Source: Diospyros lotus
Taxonomy: Eukaryota > Streptophyta > Magnoliopsida > Ericales > Ebenaceae
DNA length: 64,000 nt
Direction: 5' to 3'
NCBI RefSeq assembly: GCF_014633365.1
Contig: NC_068351.1
Span: 5,814,879-5,878,878 of the forward strand
Below, one piece after another: positions 1 through 13,138 of the stretch. The first letter of the stretch is position 1, and every line of letters starts with the position of its first letter. The translations under genes were made by a program, and so were the position numbers. A model generated the notes under the pieces. That model saw nothing but the letters and a program-made list of their open reading frames with translations. It did not search any database and was not told the origin of the DNA.

Positions 1-417
1 ACTACTAACAACATTGGATTAAATTGATATAATGAATATAAAATTTATCCAAAAATAAAAGTATAATTTTTAAACAATAATTTATTTTTGGAACTATTGA
101 ATAAATTTGAAAAATTCCATGGCCAAGAAAAAAAAAGGATAAAAATAACCATTTTAATAAAAAGAATCGGGCTTTGTGGGGCCACAAAACACGGCCCGGG
201 TTTTGTGGTCCGGGTTTTGTGGGGCCATGAAACATGATTTTTTAATAAAAATGGATTTTTTGATCTTTTTTTTTTTTTTTGGGCTATGGGATTTTCCAAA
301 GTTACCAAATAAAGAATAATGTATTTTTATATTTTTTGACTTGATTAAATTTATAATTCACAAGAAATAACAATGGAATGATAATAAAACACAACCAATA
401 CATGATTAAGTGTTCTA

Positions 418-3400
418 ACTACTAACAATATTGGATTAAATTGATGTAATAATTATAAAATTTATCTAAAAATAAAACTATAATTTTTAAACAATAATTT
501 ATTTTTGGGACTATTGAATAACTTGGCAAAATCCCATGGCAAAGAAAAGAAAAAAAAAAGGATAAAAATAACCATTTTAATAAAAAAAATCGGGCTTTGT
601 GGGGCCACAAAACCCGGCCCGGGTTTTGTGGGGCCATGAAACCTGATTTTTTAATAATAATGGATTTTTTGATCTTTTTTTCGGGGGGGGGGGGCTATTG
701 GAAATTTCAAAGTTACCCAATAAAGAATAATGTATTTTTATATTTTTTGACTTGATTAAATTTACAATTCACAAGAAATAACAATGGAATGATAATAAAA
801 CACAACCAATACATGATTAAGTGTTCTAACTACTAACAATATTTGATTAAATTGATGTAATGATTATAAAATTTATCCATAAATAAAAGTATAATTTCTA
901 AACAATAATTGATTTTTGGGACTATTGAATAACTTGGAAAAATCCCATGGCTAAGAAAAGAAAAAAAGGGATAAAAATAACAATTTTAATAAAAAAAAAA
1001 ATCGGGCTTTGTAGGGCCATAAAATCCGGCCCGGGTTTTGTGGGGCCATGAAACCTGATTTTTTTAATAAAAATGAATTTTTGATGTTTTTTTTTTGGCC
1101 ATTGCATATTTCAAAGTTACCCACTAAAAAATAATGTATTTTTACCTTTTTTGACTTGATTAAATTTATAATTCACAAGAAATAACAATGGAATGATAAT
1201 TAATAAAACATAATCAATACATGATTAAGTGTTCTAACTACTAACAACATTGGATTAAATTGATATAATGATTATAAAATATATCCAAAAATAAAAGTAT
1301 AATTTTTAAACTATAATTTATTTTTGGAACTATTGAATAAATTTGAAAAATTCCATGGCCAAGAAAAGAAAAAAAAGGATAAAAATAACCATTTTAATAA
1401 AAAGAATCGGGCTTTGTGGGGCCACAAAACACGGCCCGGGTTTTGTGGTCCGGGTTTTGTGGGGCCATGAAACATGATTTTTTAATAAAAATGGATTTTT
1501 TGATCTTTTTTTTTTTTTTTTGGGCTATGGGATTTTCCAAAGTTACCAAATAAAGAATAATGTATTTTTATATTTTTTGACTTGATTAAATTTATAATTC
1601 ACAAGAAATAACAATGGAATGATAATAAAACACAACCAATACATGATTAAGTGTTCTAACTACTAACAATATTGGATTAAATTGATGTAATTATTATAAA
1701 ATTTAACCATAAATAAAAGTATAATTTTTAAACAATAATTTATTTTTGGGACTATTGGATAACTTGGAAAAATCCCATGGCTAAGAAAAGAAAAAAAGGA
1801 TAAAAATAACAATTTTATTATAAAAAAATCGGGCTTTGTAGGGCCATAAAACTCGGCCCGGGTTTTGTGGGGCCATGAAACCTGATTTTTTATTAAAAAT
1901 GAATTTTTTGATCGTTTTTTTTTTTTTTTTTGGCCATGGCATATTTCAAAGTTACACATTATAAAATAATGTATTTTTCCCTTCTTTTACTTGATTAAAT
2001 TTATAATTCACATGAATTAACAATGGAATGATAATTAATAAAAAACAATCAATATATGATTAAGTGTTCTAACTACTAACAATATTGGATTAAATTGATA
2101 TAATGATTATAAAATATATCCAAAAATAAAAGTATAATTTTTAAACTATAATTTATTTTTGGAACTATTGAATAAATTTGAAAAATTGCATGGCCAAGAA
2201 AAGAAAAATAAGGATAAAAATAACCATTTTAATAAAAACAATCGGGCTTTGTGGGGCCACAAAACCTGGCCCGGGTTTTGTGGGGCCATGAAACTAGGTT
2301 TTTTAATAAAATAAATTTTTTGATCTTTTTGTTTTTTGTTTTTCGGGCCATGGGATTTTTCAAAGTTACCGAATAAAGAGTAATGTATTTTACATTTTTT
2401 GACTTGATTAAATTTATTATTCACAAGAAATGACAATGGAATGATAATAAAACACAACCAATACATGATTAAATGCTCTAACTACTAACAATATTGGATT
2501 AAATTGATGTAATAATTATAAAATTTATCTAAAAATAAAACTATAATTTTTAAAAAATAATTTATTTTTGGGACTATTGAATAACTTGGCAAAATCCCAT
2601 GGCAAAGAAAAGAAAAAAAAAGGATAAAAATAACCATTTTAATAAAAAAAATCGGGCTTTGTGGGGCCACAAAACCCGGCCCGGGTTTTGTGGGGCCATG
2701 AAACCTGATTTTTTAATAATAATGGATTTTTTGATCTTTTTTTCAGGGGGGGGGGGTATTGGAAATTTCAAAGTTACCCAATAAAGAATAATGTATTTTT
2801 ATATTTTTTGACTTGATTAAATTTACAATTCACAAGAAATAACAATGGAATGATAATAAAACACAACCAATACATGATTAAGTGTTCTAACTACTAACAA
2901 TATTTGATTAAATTGATGTAATGATTATAAAATTTATCCATAAATAAAAGTATAATTTCTAAACAATAATTGATTTTTGGGACTATTGAATAACTTGGAA
3001 AAATCCCATGGCTAAGAAAAGAAAAAAAGGGATAAAAATAACAATTTTAATAAAAAAAAAAATCGGGCTTTGTAGGGCCATAAAATCCGGCCCGGGTTTT
3101 GTGGGGCCATGAAACCTGATTTTTTTAATAAAAATGAATTTTTGATGTTTTTTTTTTGGCCATTGCATATTTCAAAGTTACCCACTAAAAAATAATGTAT
3201 TTTTACCTTTTTTGACTTGATTAAATTTATAATTCACAAGAAATAACAATGGAATGATAATTAATAAAACATAATCAATACATGATTAAGTGTTCTAACT
3301 ACTAACAACATTGGATTAAATTGATATAATGATTATAAAATATATCCAAAAATAAAAGTATAATTTTTAAACTATAATTTATTTTTGGAACTATTGAATA

Positions 3401-6400
3401 AATTTGAAAAATTCCATGGCCAAGAAAAGAAAAAAAAGGATAAAAATAACCATTTTAATAAAAAGAATCGGGCTTTGTGGGGCCACAAAACACGGCCCGG
3501 GTTTTGTGGTCCGGGTTTTGTGGGGCCATGAAACATGATTTTTTAATAAAAATGGATTTTTTGATCTTTTTTTTTTTTTTTTTGGGCTATGGGATTTTCC
3601 AAAGTTACCAAATAAAGAATAATGTATTTTTATATTTTTTGACTTGATTAAATTTATAATTCACAAGAAATAACAATGGAATGATAATAAAACACAACCA
3701 ATACATGATTAAGTGTTCTAACTACTAACAATATTGGATTAAATTGATGTAATTATTATAAAATTTAACCATAAATAAAAGTATAATTTTTAAACAATAA
3801 TTTATTTTTGGGACTATTGGATAACTTGGAAAAATCCCATGGCTAAGAAAAGAAAAAAAGGATAAAAATAACAATTTTATTATAAAAAAATCGGGCTTTG
3901 TAGGGCCATAAAACTCGGCCCGGGTTTTGTGGGGCCATGAAACCTGATTTTTTATTAAAAATGAATTTTTTGATCATTTTTTTTTTTTTTTGGCCATGGC
4001 ATATTTCAAAGTTACACATTATAAAATAATGTATTTTTCCCTTCTTTTACTTGATTAAATTTATAATTCACATGAATTAACAATGGAATGATAATTAATA
4101 AAAAACAATCAATACATGATTAAGTGTTCTAACTACTAACAATATTGGATTAAATTGATATAATGATTATAAAATATATCCAAAAATAAAAGTATAATTT
4201 TTAAACTATAATTTATTTTTGGAACTATTGAATAAATTTGAAAAATTGCATGGCCAAGAAAAGAAAAATAAGGATAAAAATAACCATTTTAATAAAAACA
4301 ATCGGGCTTTGTGGGGCCACAAAACCTGGCCCGGGTTTTGTGGGGCCATGAAACTAGGTTTTTTAATAAAATAAATTTTTTGATCTTTTTGTTTTTTGTT
4401 TTTCGGGCCATGGGATTTTTCAAAGTTACCGAATAAAGAGTAATGTATTTTACATTTTTTGACTTGATTAAATTTATTATTCACAAGAAATGACAATGGA
4501 ATGATAATAAAACACAACCAATACATGATTAAATGCTCTAACTACTAACAATATTGGATTAAATTGATGTAATAATTATAAAATTTATCTAAAAATAAAA
4601 CTATAATTTTTAAACAATAATTTATTTTTGGGACTATTGAATAACTTGGCAAAATCCCATGGCAAAGAAAAGAAAAAAAAAAGGATAAAAATAACCATTT
4701 TAATAAAAAAAATCGGGCTTTGTGGGGCCACAAAACCCGGCCTGGGTTTTGTGGGGCCATGAAACCTGATTTTTTAATAATAATGGATTTTTTGATCTTT
4801 TTTTCAGGGGGGGGGGGGGGCTATTGGAAATTTCAAAGTTACCCAATAAAGAATAATGTATTTTTATATTTTTTGACTTGATTAAATTTACAATTCACAA
4901 GAAATAACAATGGAATGATAATAAAACACAACCAATACATGATTAAGTGTTCTAACTACTAACAATATTTGATTAAATTGATGTAATGATTATAAAATTT
5001 ATCCATAAATAAAAGTATAATTTCTAAACAATAATTGATTTTTGGGACTATTGAATAACTTGGAAAAATCCCATGGCTAAGAAAAGAAAAAAAGGGATAA
5101 AAATAACAATTTTAATAAAAAAAAAAATCGGGCTTTGTAGGGCCATAAAATCCGGCCCGGGTTTTGTGGGGCCATGAAACCTGATTTTTTTAATAAAAAT
5201 GAATTTTTGATGTTTTTTTTTTGGCCATTGCATATTTCAAAGTTACCCACTAAAAAATAATGTATTTTTACCTTTTTTGACTTGATTAAATTTATAATTC
5301 ACAAGAAATAACAATGGAATGATAATTAATAAAACATAATCAATACATGATTAAGTGTTCTAACTACTAACAACATTGGATTAAATTGATATAATGATTA
5401 TAAAATATATCCAAAAATAAAAGTATAATTTTTAAACTATAATTTATTTTTGGAACTATTGAATAAATTTGAAAAATTCCATGGCCAAGAAAAGAAAAAA
5501 AAGGATAAAAATAACCATTTTAATAAAAAGAATCGGGCTTTGTGGGGCCACAAAACACGGCCCGGGTTTTGTGGTCCGGGTTTTGTGGGGCCATGAAACA
5601 TGATTTTTTAATAAAAATGGATTTTTTGATCTTTTTTTTTTTTTTTGGGCTATGGGATTTTCCAAAGTTACCAAATAAAGAATAATGTATTTTTATATTT
5701 TTTTGACTTGATTAAATTTATAATTCACAAGAAATAACAATGGAATGATAATAAAACACAACCAATACATGATTAAGTGTTCTAACTACTAACAATATTG
5801 GATTAAATTGATGTAATTATTATAAAATTTAACCATAAATAAAAGTATAATTTTTAAACAATAATTTATTTTTGGGACTATTGGATAACTTGGAAAAATC
5901 CCATGGCTAAGAAAAGAAAAAAAGGATAAAAATAACAATTTTATTATAAAAAAATCGGGCTTTGTAGGGCCATAAAACTCGGCCCGGGTTTTGTGGGGCC
6001 ATGAAACCTGATTTTTTATTAAAAATGAATTTTTTGATCGTTTTTTTTTTTTTTTTTGGCCATGGCATATTTCAAAGTTACACATTATAAAATAATGTAT
6101 TTTTCCCTTCTTTTACTTGATTAAATTTATAATTCACATGAATTAACAATGGAATGATAATTAATGAAAAACAATCAATACATGATTAAGTGTTCTAACT
6201 ACTAACAATATTGGATTAAATTGATATAATGATTATAAAATATATCCAAAAATAAAAGTATAATTTTTAAACTATAATTTATTTTTGGAACTATTGAATA
6301 AATTTGAAAAATTGCATGGCCAAGAAAAGAAAAATAAGGATAAAAATAACCATTTTAATAAAAACAATCGGGCTTTGTGGGGCCACAAAACCTGGCCCGG

Positions 6401-6605
6401 GTTTTGTGGGGCCATGAAACTAGGTTTTTTAATAAAATAAATTTTTTGATCTTTTTGTTTTTTGTTTTTCGGGCCATGGGATTTTTCAAAGTTACCGAAT
6501 AAAGAGTAATGTATTTTACATTTTTTGACTTGATTAAATTTATTATTCACAAGAAATGACAATGGAATGATAATAAAACACAACCAATACATGATTAAAT
6601 GCTCT
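418..6605. repeat. Three consecutive five-monomer higher-order repeats (~2.06 kb each)
   Basis: Units run 418-2480, 2481-4540 and 4541-6605, each in monomer order B-C-A-D-E. By eye corresponding monomers of different units are almost identical, whereas neighbouring monomers within a unit clearly differ, which defines a higher-order repeat. The visible differences between units are mostly lengths of the T and G homopolymers. This is the most homogenised part of the visible array. Confidence 0.92.
605..631. repeat. 27-bp perfect inverted repeat in the satellite core (example monomer)
   Basis: CCACAAAACCCGG and CCGGGTTTTGTGG are perfect 13-bp inverted arms around a single C. The same element, with small changes (for example tgtagggccataaaa in C and D types), occurs in nearly every monomer. 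Type A monomers carry a second right arm, as at 181-235, where gggttttgtgg occurs twice. It is the only strongly GC-rich part of an otherwise AT-rich monomer and could extrude as a hairpin. Its function is unknown. Confidence 0.9.
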
Positions 6606-8655
6606 AACTACTAACAATATTGGATTAAATTGATGTAATAATTATAAAATTTATCTAAAAATAAAACTATAATTTTTAAACAATAATTTATTTTTGGGAC
6701 TATTGAATAACTTGGCAAAATCCCATGGCAAAGAAAAGAAAAAAAAAAGGATAAAAATAACCATTTTAATAAAAAAAATCGGGCTTTGTGGGGCCACAAA
6801 ACCCGGCCCGGGTTTTGTGGGGCCATGAAACCTGATTTTTTAATAATAATGGATTTTTTGATCTTTTTTTCGAGGGGGGGGGGCTATTGGAAATTTCAAA
6901 GTTACCCAATAAAGAATAATGTATTTTTATATGTTTTGACTTGATTAAATTTACAATTCACAAGAAATAACAATGGAATGATAATAAAACACAACCAATA
7001 CATGATTAAGTGTTCTAACTACTAACAATATTTGATTAAATTGATGTAATGATTATAAAATTTATCCATAAATAAAAGTATAATTTCTAAACAATAATTG
7101 ATTTTTGGGACTATTGAATAACTTGGAAAAATCCCAAGGCTAAGAAAAGAAAAAAAGGGATAAAAATAACAATTTTAATAAAAAAAAAAATCGGGCTTTG
7201 TAGGGCCATAAAATCCGGCCCGGGTTTTGTGGGGCCATGAAACCTGATTTTTTTAATAAAAATGAATTTTTGATGTTTTTTTTTTGGCCATTGCATATTT
7301 CAAAGTTACCCACTAAAAAATAATGTATTTTTACCTTTTTTGACTTGATTAAATTTATAATTCACAAGAAATAACAATGGAATGATAATTAATAAAACAT
7401 AATCAATACATGATTAAGTGTTCTAACTACTAACAACATTGGATTAAATTGATATAATGATTATAAAATATATCCAAAAATAAAAGTATAATTTTTAGAA
7501 TATAATTTATTTTTGGAACTATTGAATAAATTTGAAAAATTGCATGGCCAAGAAAAGAAAAATAAGGATAAAAATAACCATTTTAATAAAAACAATAGGG
7601 CTTTGTGGGGCCACAAAACCTGGCCCGGGTTTTGTGGGGCCATGAAACTAGGTTTTTTAATAAAATAAATTTTTTGATCTTTTTGTTTTTTGTTTTTCGG
7701 GCCATGGGATTTTTCAAAGTTACCGAATAAAGAGTAATGTATTTTACATTTTTTGACTTGATTAAATTTATTATTCACAAGAAATGACAATGGAATGATA
7801 ATAAAACACAACCAATACATGATTAAATGCTCTAACTACTAACAATATTGGATTAAATTGATGTAATAATTATAAAATTTATCTAAAAATAAAACTATAA
7901 TTTTTAAACAATAATTTATTTTTGGGACTATTGAATAACTTGGCAAAATCCCATGGCAAAGAAAAGAAAAAAAAAAGGATAAAAATAACCATTTTAATAA
8001 AAAAAATCGGGCTTTGTGGGGCCATAAAACCCGGCCCGGGTTTTGTGGGGCCATGAAACCTGATTTTTTAATAATAATGGATTTTTTGATCTTTTTTTCG
8101 GGGGGGGGGGGGGCTATTGGAAATTTCAAAGTTACCCAATAAAGAATAATGTATTTTTATATTTTTTGACTTGATTAAATTTACAATTCACAAGAAATAA
8201 CAATGGAATGATAATAAAACACAACCAATACATGATTAAGTGTTCTAACTACTAACAATATTTGATTAAATTGATGTAATGATTAAAAAATTTATCCATA
8301 AATAAAAGTATAATTTCTAAACAATAATTGATTTTTGGGACTATTGAATAACTTGGAAAAATCCCAAGGCTAAGAAAAGAAAAAAAGGGATAAAAATAAC
8401 AATTTTAATAAAAAAAAAAATCGGGCTTTGTAGGGCCATAAAATCCGGCCCGGGTTTTGTGGGGCCATGAAACCTGATTTTTTTAATAAAAATGAATTTT
8501 TGATGTTTTTTTTTTGGCCATTGCATATTTCAAAGTTACCCACTAAAAAATAATGTATTTTTACCTTTTTTGACTTGATTAAATTTATAATTCACAAGAA
8601 ATAACAATGGAATGATAATTAATAAAACATAATCAATACATGATTAAGTGTTCTA
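6606..8655. repeat. Shortened higher-order unit with an A/E hybrid monomer
   Basis: After monomers B (6606) and C (7018), the monomer starting at 7426 begins like type A but continues as type E (tgcatggcc, then ttttttgttttt). The next B follows at 7835 and C at 8246. One unit is therefore only three monomers (about 1.23 kb): an unequal exchange joined A to E and lost D. A type-A monomer restarts at 8656. Confidence 0.85.
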
Positions 8656-11600
8656 ACTACTAACAACATTGGATTAAATTGATATAATGATTATAAAATA
8701 TATCCAAAAATAAAAGTATAATTTTTAGACTATAATTTATTTTTGGAACTATTGAATAAATTTGAAAAATTCCATGGCCAAGAAAAGAAAAAAAAGGATA
8801 AAAATAACCATTTTAATAAAAAGAATCGGGCTTTGTGGGGCCACAAAACACGGCCCGGGTTTTGTGGTCCGGGTTTTGTGGGGCCATAAACATGATTTTT
8901 TAATAAAAATGGATTTTTTGATCTTTTTTTTTTTTTTGGGCTATGGGATTTTCCAAAGTTACCAAATAAAGAATAATGTATTTTTATATTTTTTGACTTG
9001 ATTAAATTTATAATTCACAAGAAATAACAATGGAATGATAATAAAACACAACCAATATTGGATTAAATTGATGTAATGATTATAAAATTTATCGAAAAAT
9101 AAAAGTATAATTTTTAAACAATAATTTATTTTTGGGACTATTGAATAACTTGGAAAAATCCCATGGCCAAGAAAAGAAAAAAAGGATAAAAATAACAGTT
9201 TTATTATAAAAAAATCAGGCTTTGTAGGGCCATAAAACCCGGCCCGGGTTTTGTGGGGCCATGAAACCTGATTTTTTATTAAAAATGAATTTTTTGATCT
9301 TTTTTTTTTTTTTTGGCCATGGCATATTTCAAAGTTACCCATTACAAAATAATGTATTTTTCCCTTCTTTTACTTGATTAAATTTATAATTCACATGAAT
9401 TAACAATGGAATGATAATTAATAAAAAATAATCAATACATGATTAAGTGTTCTAACTACTAACAATATTGGATAAAATTGATATAATGATTATAGAATAT
9501 ATACAAAAATAAAAGTATAATTTTTAAACTATAATTTATTTTTGGAACTATTGAATAAATTTGAAAAATTGCATGGCCAAGAAAAGAAAAAAAAGGATAA
9601 AAATAACCATTTTAATAAAAACAATCGGGCTTTGTGGGGCCACAAAACCCGGCCCGGGTTTTGTGGGGCCATGAAACTAGGTTTTTTAATAAAATAAATT
9701 TTTTGATCTTTTTGTTTTTTGTTTTTCGGTCCATGGGATTTTTCAAAGTTACCGAATAAAGAGTAATGTATTTTACATTTTTTGACTTGATTAAATTTAT
9801 TATTCACAAGAAATGACAATGGAATGATAATAAAACACAACCAATACATGATTAAATGTTCTAACTATTAACAATATTGGATTAAATTGATGTAATGATT
9901 ATAAAATTTATCTAAAAATAAAACTATAATTTTTAAACAATAATTTATTTTTGGGACAAATGAATAACTTGGCAAAATCCCATGGCAAAGAAAAGAAAAA
10001 AAAAGGATAAAAATAACCATTTTAATAAAAAAAAATCGGGCTTTGTGGGGCCACAAAACCCGGCCCGGGTTTTGTGGGGCCATGAAACCTAATTTTTTAA
10101 TAATAATGGATTTTTTGAAATTTTTTTTTTTTGGGGGGGGGGGGGGGCAATTGGAAATTTCAAAGTTACCCAATAAAGAATAATATATTTTTATATTTTT
10201 TGACTTGATTAAATTTACAATTCACAAGAAATAACAATGGAATGATAATAAAACACAACCAATACATGATTAAGTGTTCTAACTACTAACAATATTTGAT
10301 TAAATTGATGTAATGATTATAAAATTTATCCATAAATAAAAGTATAATTTTTAAACAATAATTTATTTTTGGGACTATTGAATAACTTGGCAAAATCCCA
10401 TGGCAAAGAAAAGAAAAAAAAAAGGATAAAAATAACCATTTTAATAAAAAAAATCGGGCTTTGTGGGGCCATAAAACCCGGCCCGGGTTTTGTGGGGCCA
10501 TGAAACCTGATTTTTTAATAATAATGGATTTTTTGATCTTTTTTTCGGGGGGGGGGGGGCTATTGGAAATTTCAAAGTTACCCAATAAAGAATAATGTAT
10601 TTTTATATTTTTTGACTTGATTAAATTTACAATTCACAAGAAATAACAATGGAATGATAATAAAACACAACCAATACATGATTAAGTGTTCTAACTACTA
10701 ACAATATTTGATTAAATTGATGTAATGATTAAAAAATTTATCCATAAATAAAAGTATAATTTCTAAACAATAATTGATTTTTGGGACTATTGAATAACTT
10801 GGAAAAATCCCAAGGCTAAGAAAAGAAAAAAAGGGATAAAAATAACAATTTTAATAAAAAAAAAAATCGGGCTTTGTAGGGCCATAAAATCCGGCCCGGG
10901 TTTTGTGGGGCCATGAAACCTGATTTTTTTAATAAAAATGAATTTTTGATGTTTTTTTTTTGGCCATTGCATATTTCAAAGTTACCCACTAAAAAATAAT
11001 GTATTTTTACCTTTTTTGACTTGATTAAATTTATAATTCACAAGAAATAACAATGGAATGATAATTAATAAAACATAATCAATACATGATTAAGTGTTCT
11101 AACTACTAACAACATTGGATTAAATTGATATAATGATTATAAAATATATCCAAAAATAAAAGTATAATTTTTAGACTATAATTTATTTTTGGAACTATTG
11201 AATAAATTTGAAAAATTCCATGGCCAAGAAAAGAAAAAAAAGGATAAAAATAACCATTTTAATAAAAAGAATCGGGCTTTGTGGGGCCACAAAACACGGC
11301 CCGGGTTTTGTGGTCCGGGTTTTGTGGGGCCATAAACATGATTTTTTAATAAAAATGGATTTTTTGATCTTTTTTTTTTTTTGGGCTATGGGATTTTCCA
11401 AAGTTACCAAATAAAGAATAATGTATTTTTATATTTTTTGACTTGATTAAATTTATAATTCACAAGAAATAACAATGGAATGATAATAAAACACAACCAA
11501 TATTGGATTAAATTGATGTAATGATTATAAAATTTATCGAAAAATAAAAGTATAATTTTTAAACAATAATTTATTTTTGGGACTATTGAATAACTTGGAA

Positions 11601-13138
11601 AAATCCCATGGCCAAGAAAAGAAAAAAAGGATAAAAATAACAGTTTTATTATAAAAAAATCAGGCTTTGTAGGGCCATAAAACCCGGCCCGGGTTTTGTG
11701 GGGCCATGAAACCTGATTTTTTATTAAAAATGAATTTTTTGATCTTTTTTTTTTTTTTTGGCCATGGCATATTTCAAAGTTACCCATTACAAAATAATGT
11801 ATTTTTCCCTTCTTTTACTTGATTAAATTTATAATTCACATGAATTAACAATGGAATGATAATTAATAAAAAATAATCAATACATGATTAAGTGTTCTAA
11901 CTACTAACAATATTGGATAAAATTGATATAATGATTATAGAATATATACAAAAATAAAAGTATAATTTTTAAACTATAATTTATTTTTGGAACTATTGAA
12001 TAAATTTGAAAAATTGCATGGCCAAGAAAAGAAAAAAAAGGATAAAAATAACCATTTTAATAAAAACAATCGGGCTTTGTGGGGCCACAAAACCCGGCCC
12101 GGGTTTTGTGGGGCCATGAAACTAGGTTTTTTAATAAAATAAATTTTTTGATCTTTTTGTTTTTTGTTTTTCGGTCCATGGGATTTTTCAAAGTTACCGA
12201 ATAAAGAGTAATGTATTTTACATTTTTTGACTTGATTAAATTTATTATTCACAAGAAATGACAATGGAATGATAATAAAACACAACCAATACATGATTAA
12301 ATGTTCTAACTACTAACAATATTGGATTAAATTGATGTAATGATTATAAAATTTATCTAAAAATAAAACTATAATTTTTAAACAATAATTTATTTTTGGG
12401 ACAAATGAATAACTTGGCAAAATCCCATGGCAAAGAAAAGAAAAAAAAAGGATAAAAATAACCATTTTAATAAAAAAAAATCGGGCTTTGTGGGGCCACA
12501 AAACCCGGCCCGGGTTTTGTGGGGCCATGAAACCTAATTTTTTAATAATAATGGATTTTTTGAAATTTTTTTTTTTTGGGGGGGGGGGGGGCAATTGGAA
12601 ATTTCAAAGTTACCCAATAAAGAATAATATATTTTTATATTTTTTGATTTGATTAAATTTACAATTCACAAGAAATAACAATGGAATGATAATAAAACAC
12701 AACCAATACATGATTAAGTGTTCTAACTACTAACAATATTTGATTAAATTGATGTAATGATTATAAAATTTATCCATAAATAAAAGTATAATTTTTAAAC
12801 AATAATTTATTTTTGGGACTATTGAATAACTTGGAAAAATCCCATGGCTAAGAAAAGAAAAAAAAGGATAAAAATAAAAATTTTAATAAAAAAAAATCAG
12901 GCTTTGTAGGGCCATAAAATCCGGCCCGGGTTTTGTGGGGCCATGAAACCTGATTTTTTTAATAAAAATGAATTTTTTGATCTTTTTTTTTTTTTTTTGG
13001 CCAATGCATATTTCAAAGTTACCCACTAAAAAATAATGTATTTTTACCTTTTTAGACTTGATTAAATTTATAATTCACAAGAAATAACAATGGAATGATA
13101 ATTAATAAAAAATAATAAATACATGATTAACTGTTCTA
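8656..13138. repeat. Six-monomer unit followed by its five-monomer relative
   Basis: 8656-11101 is a six-monomer unit of 2446 bp: A, a D lacking the usual junction (the sequence goes from acaaccaat directly to attgg near 9055), E, B, a hybrid starting as C and ending as poly-G type B (10282), and C. 11102-13138 repeats the same series, including the junction-less D (near 11500), but without the hybrid, so it has five monomers. The shared junction deletion shows one block was copied from the other. Confidence 0.85.
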
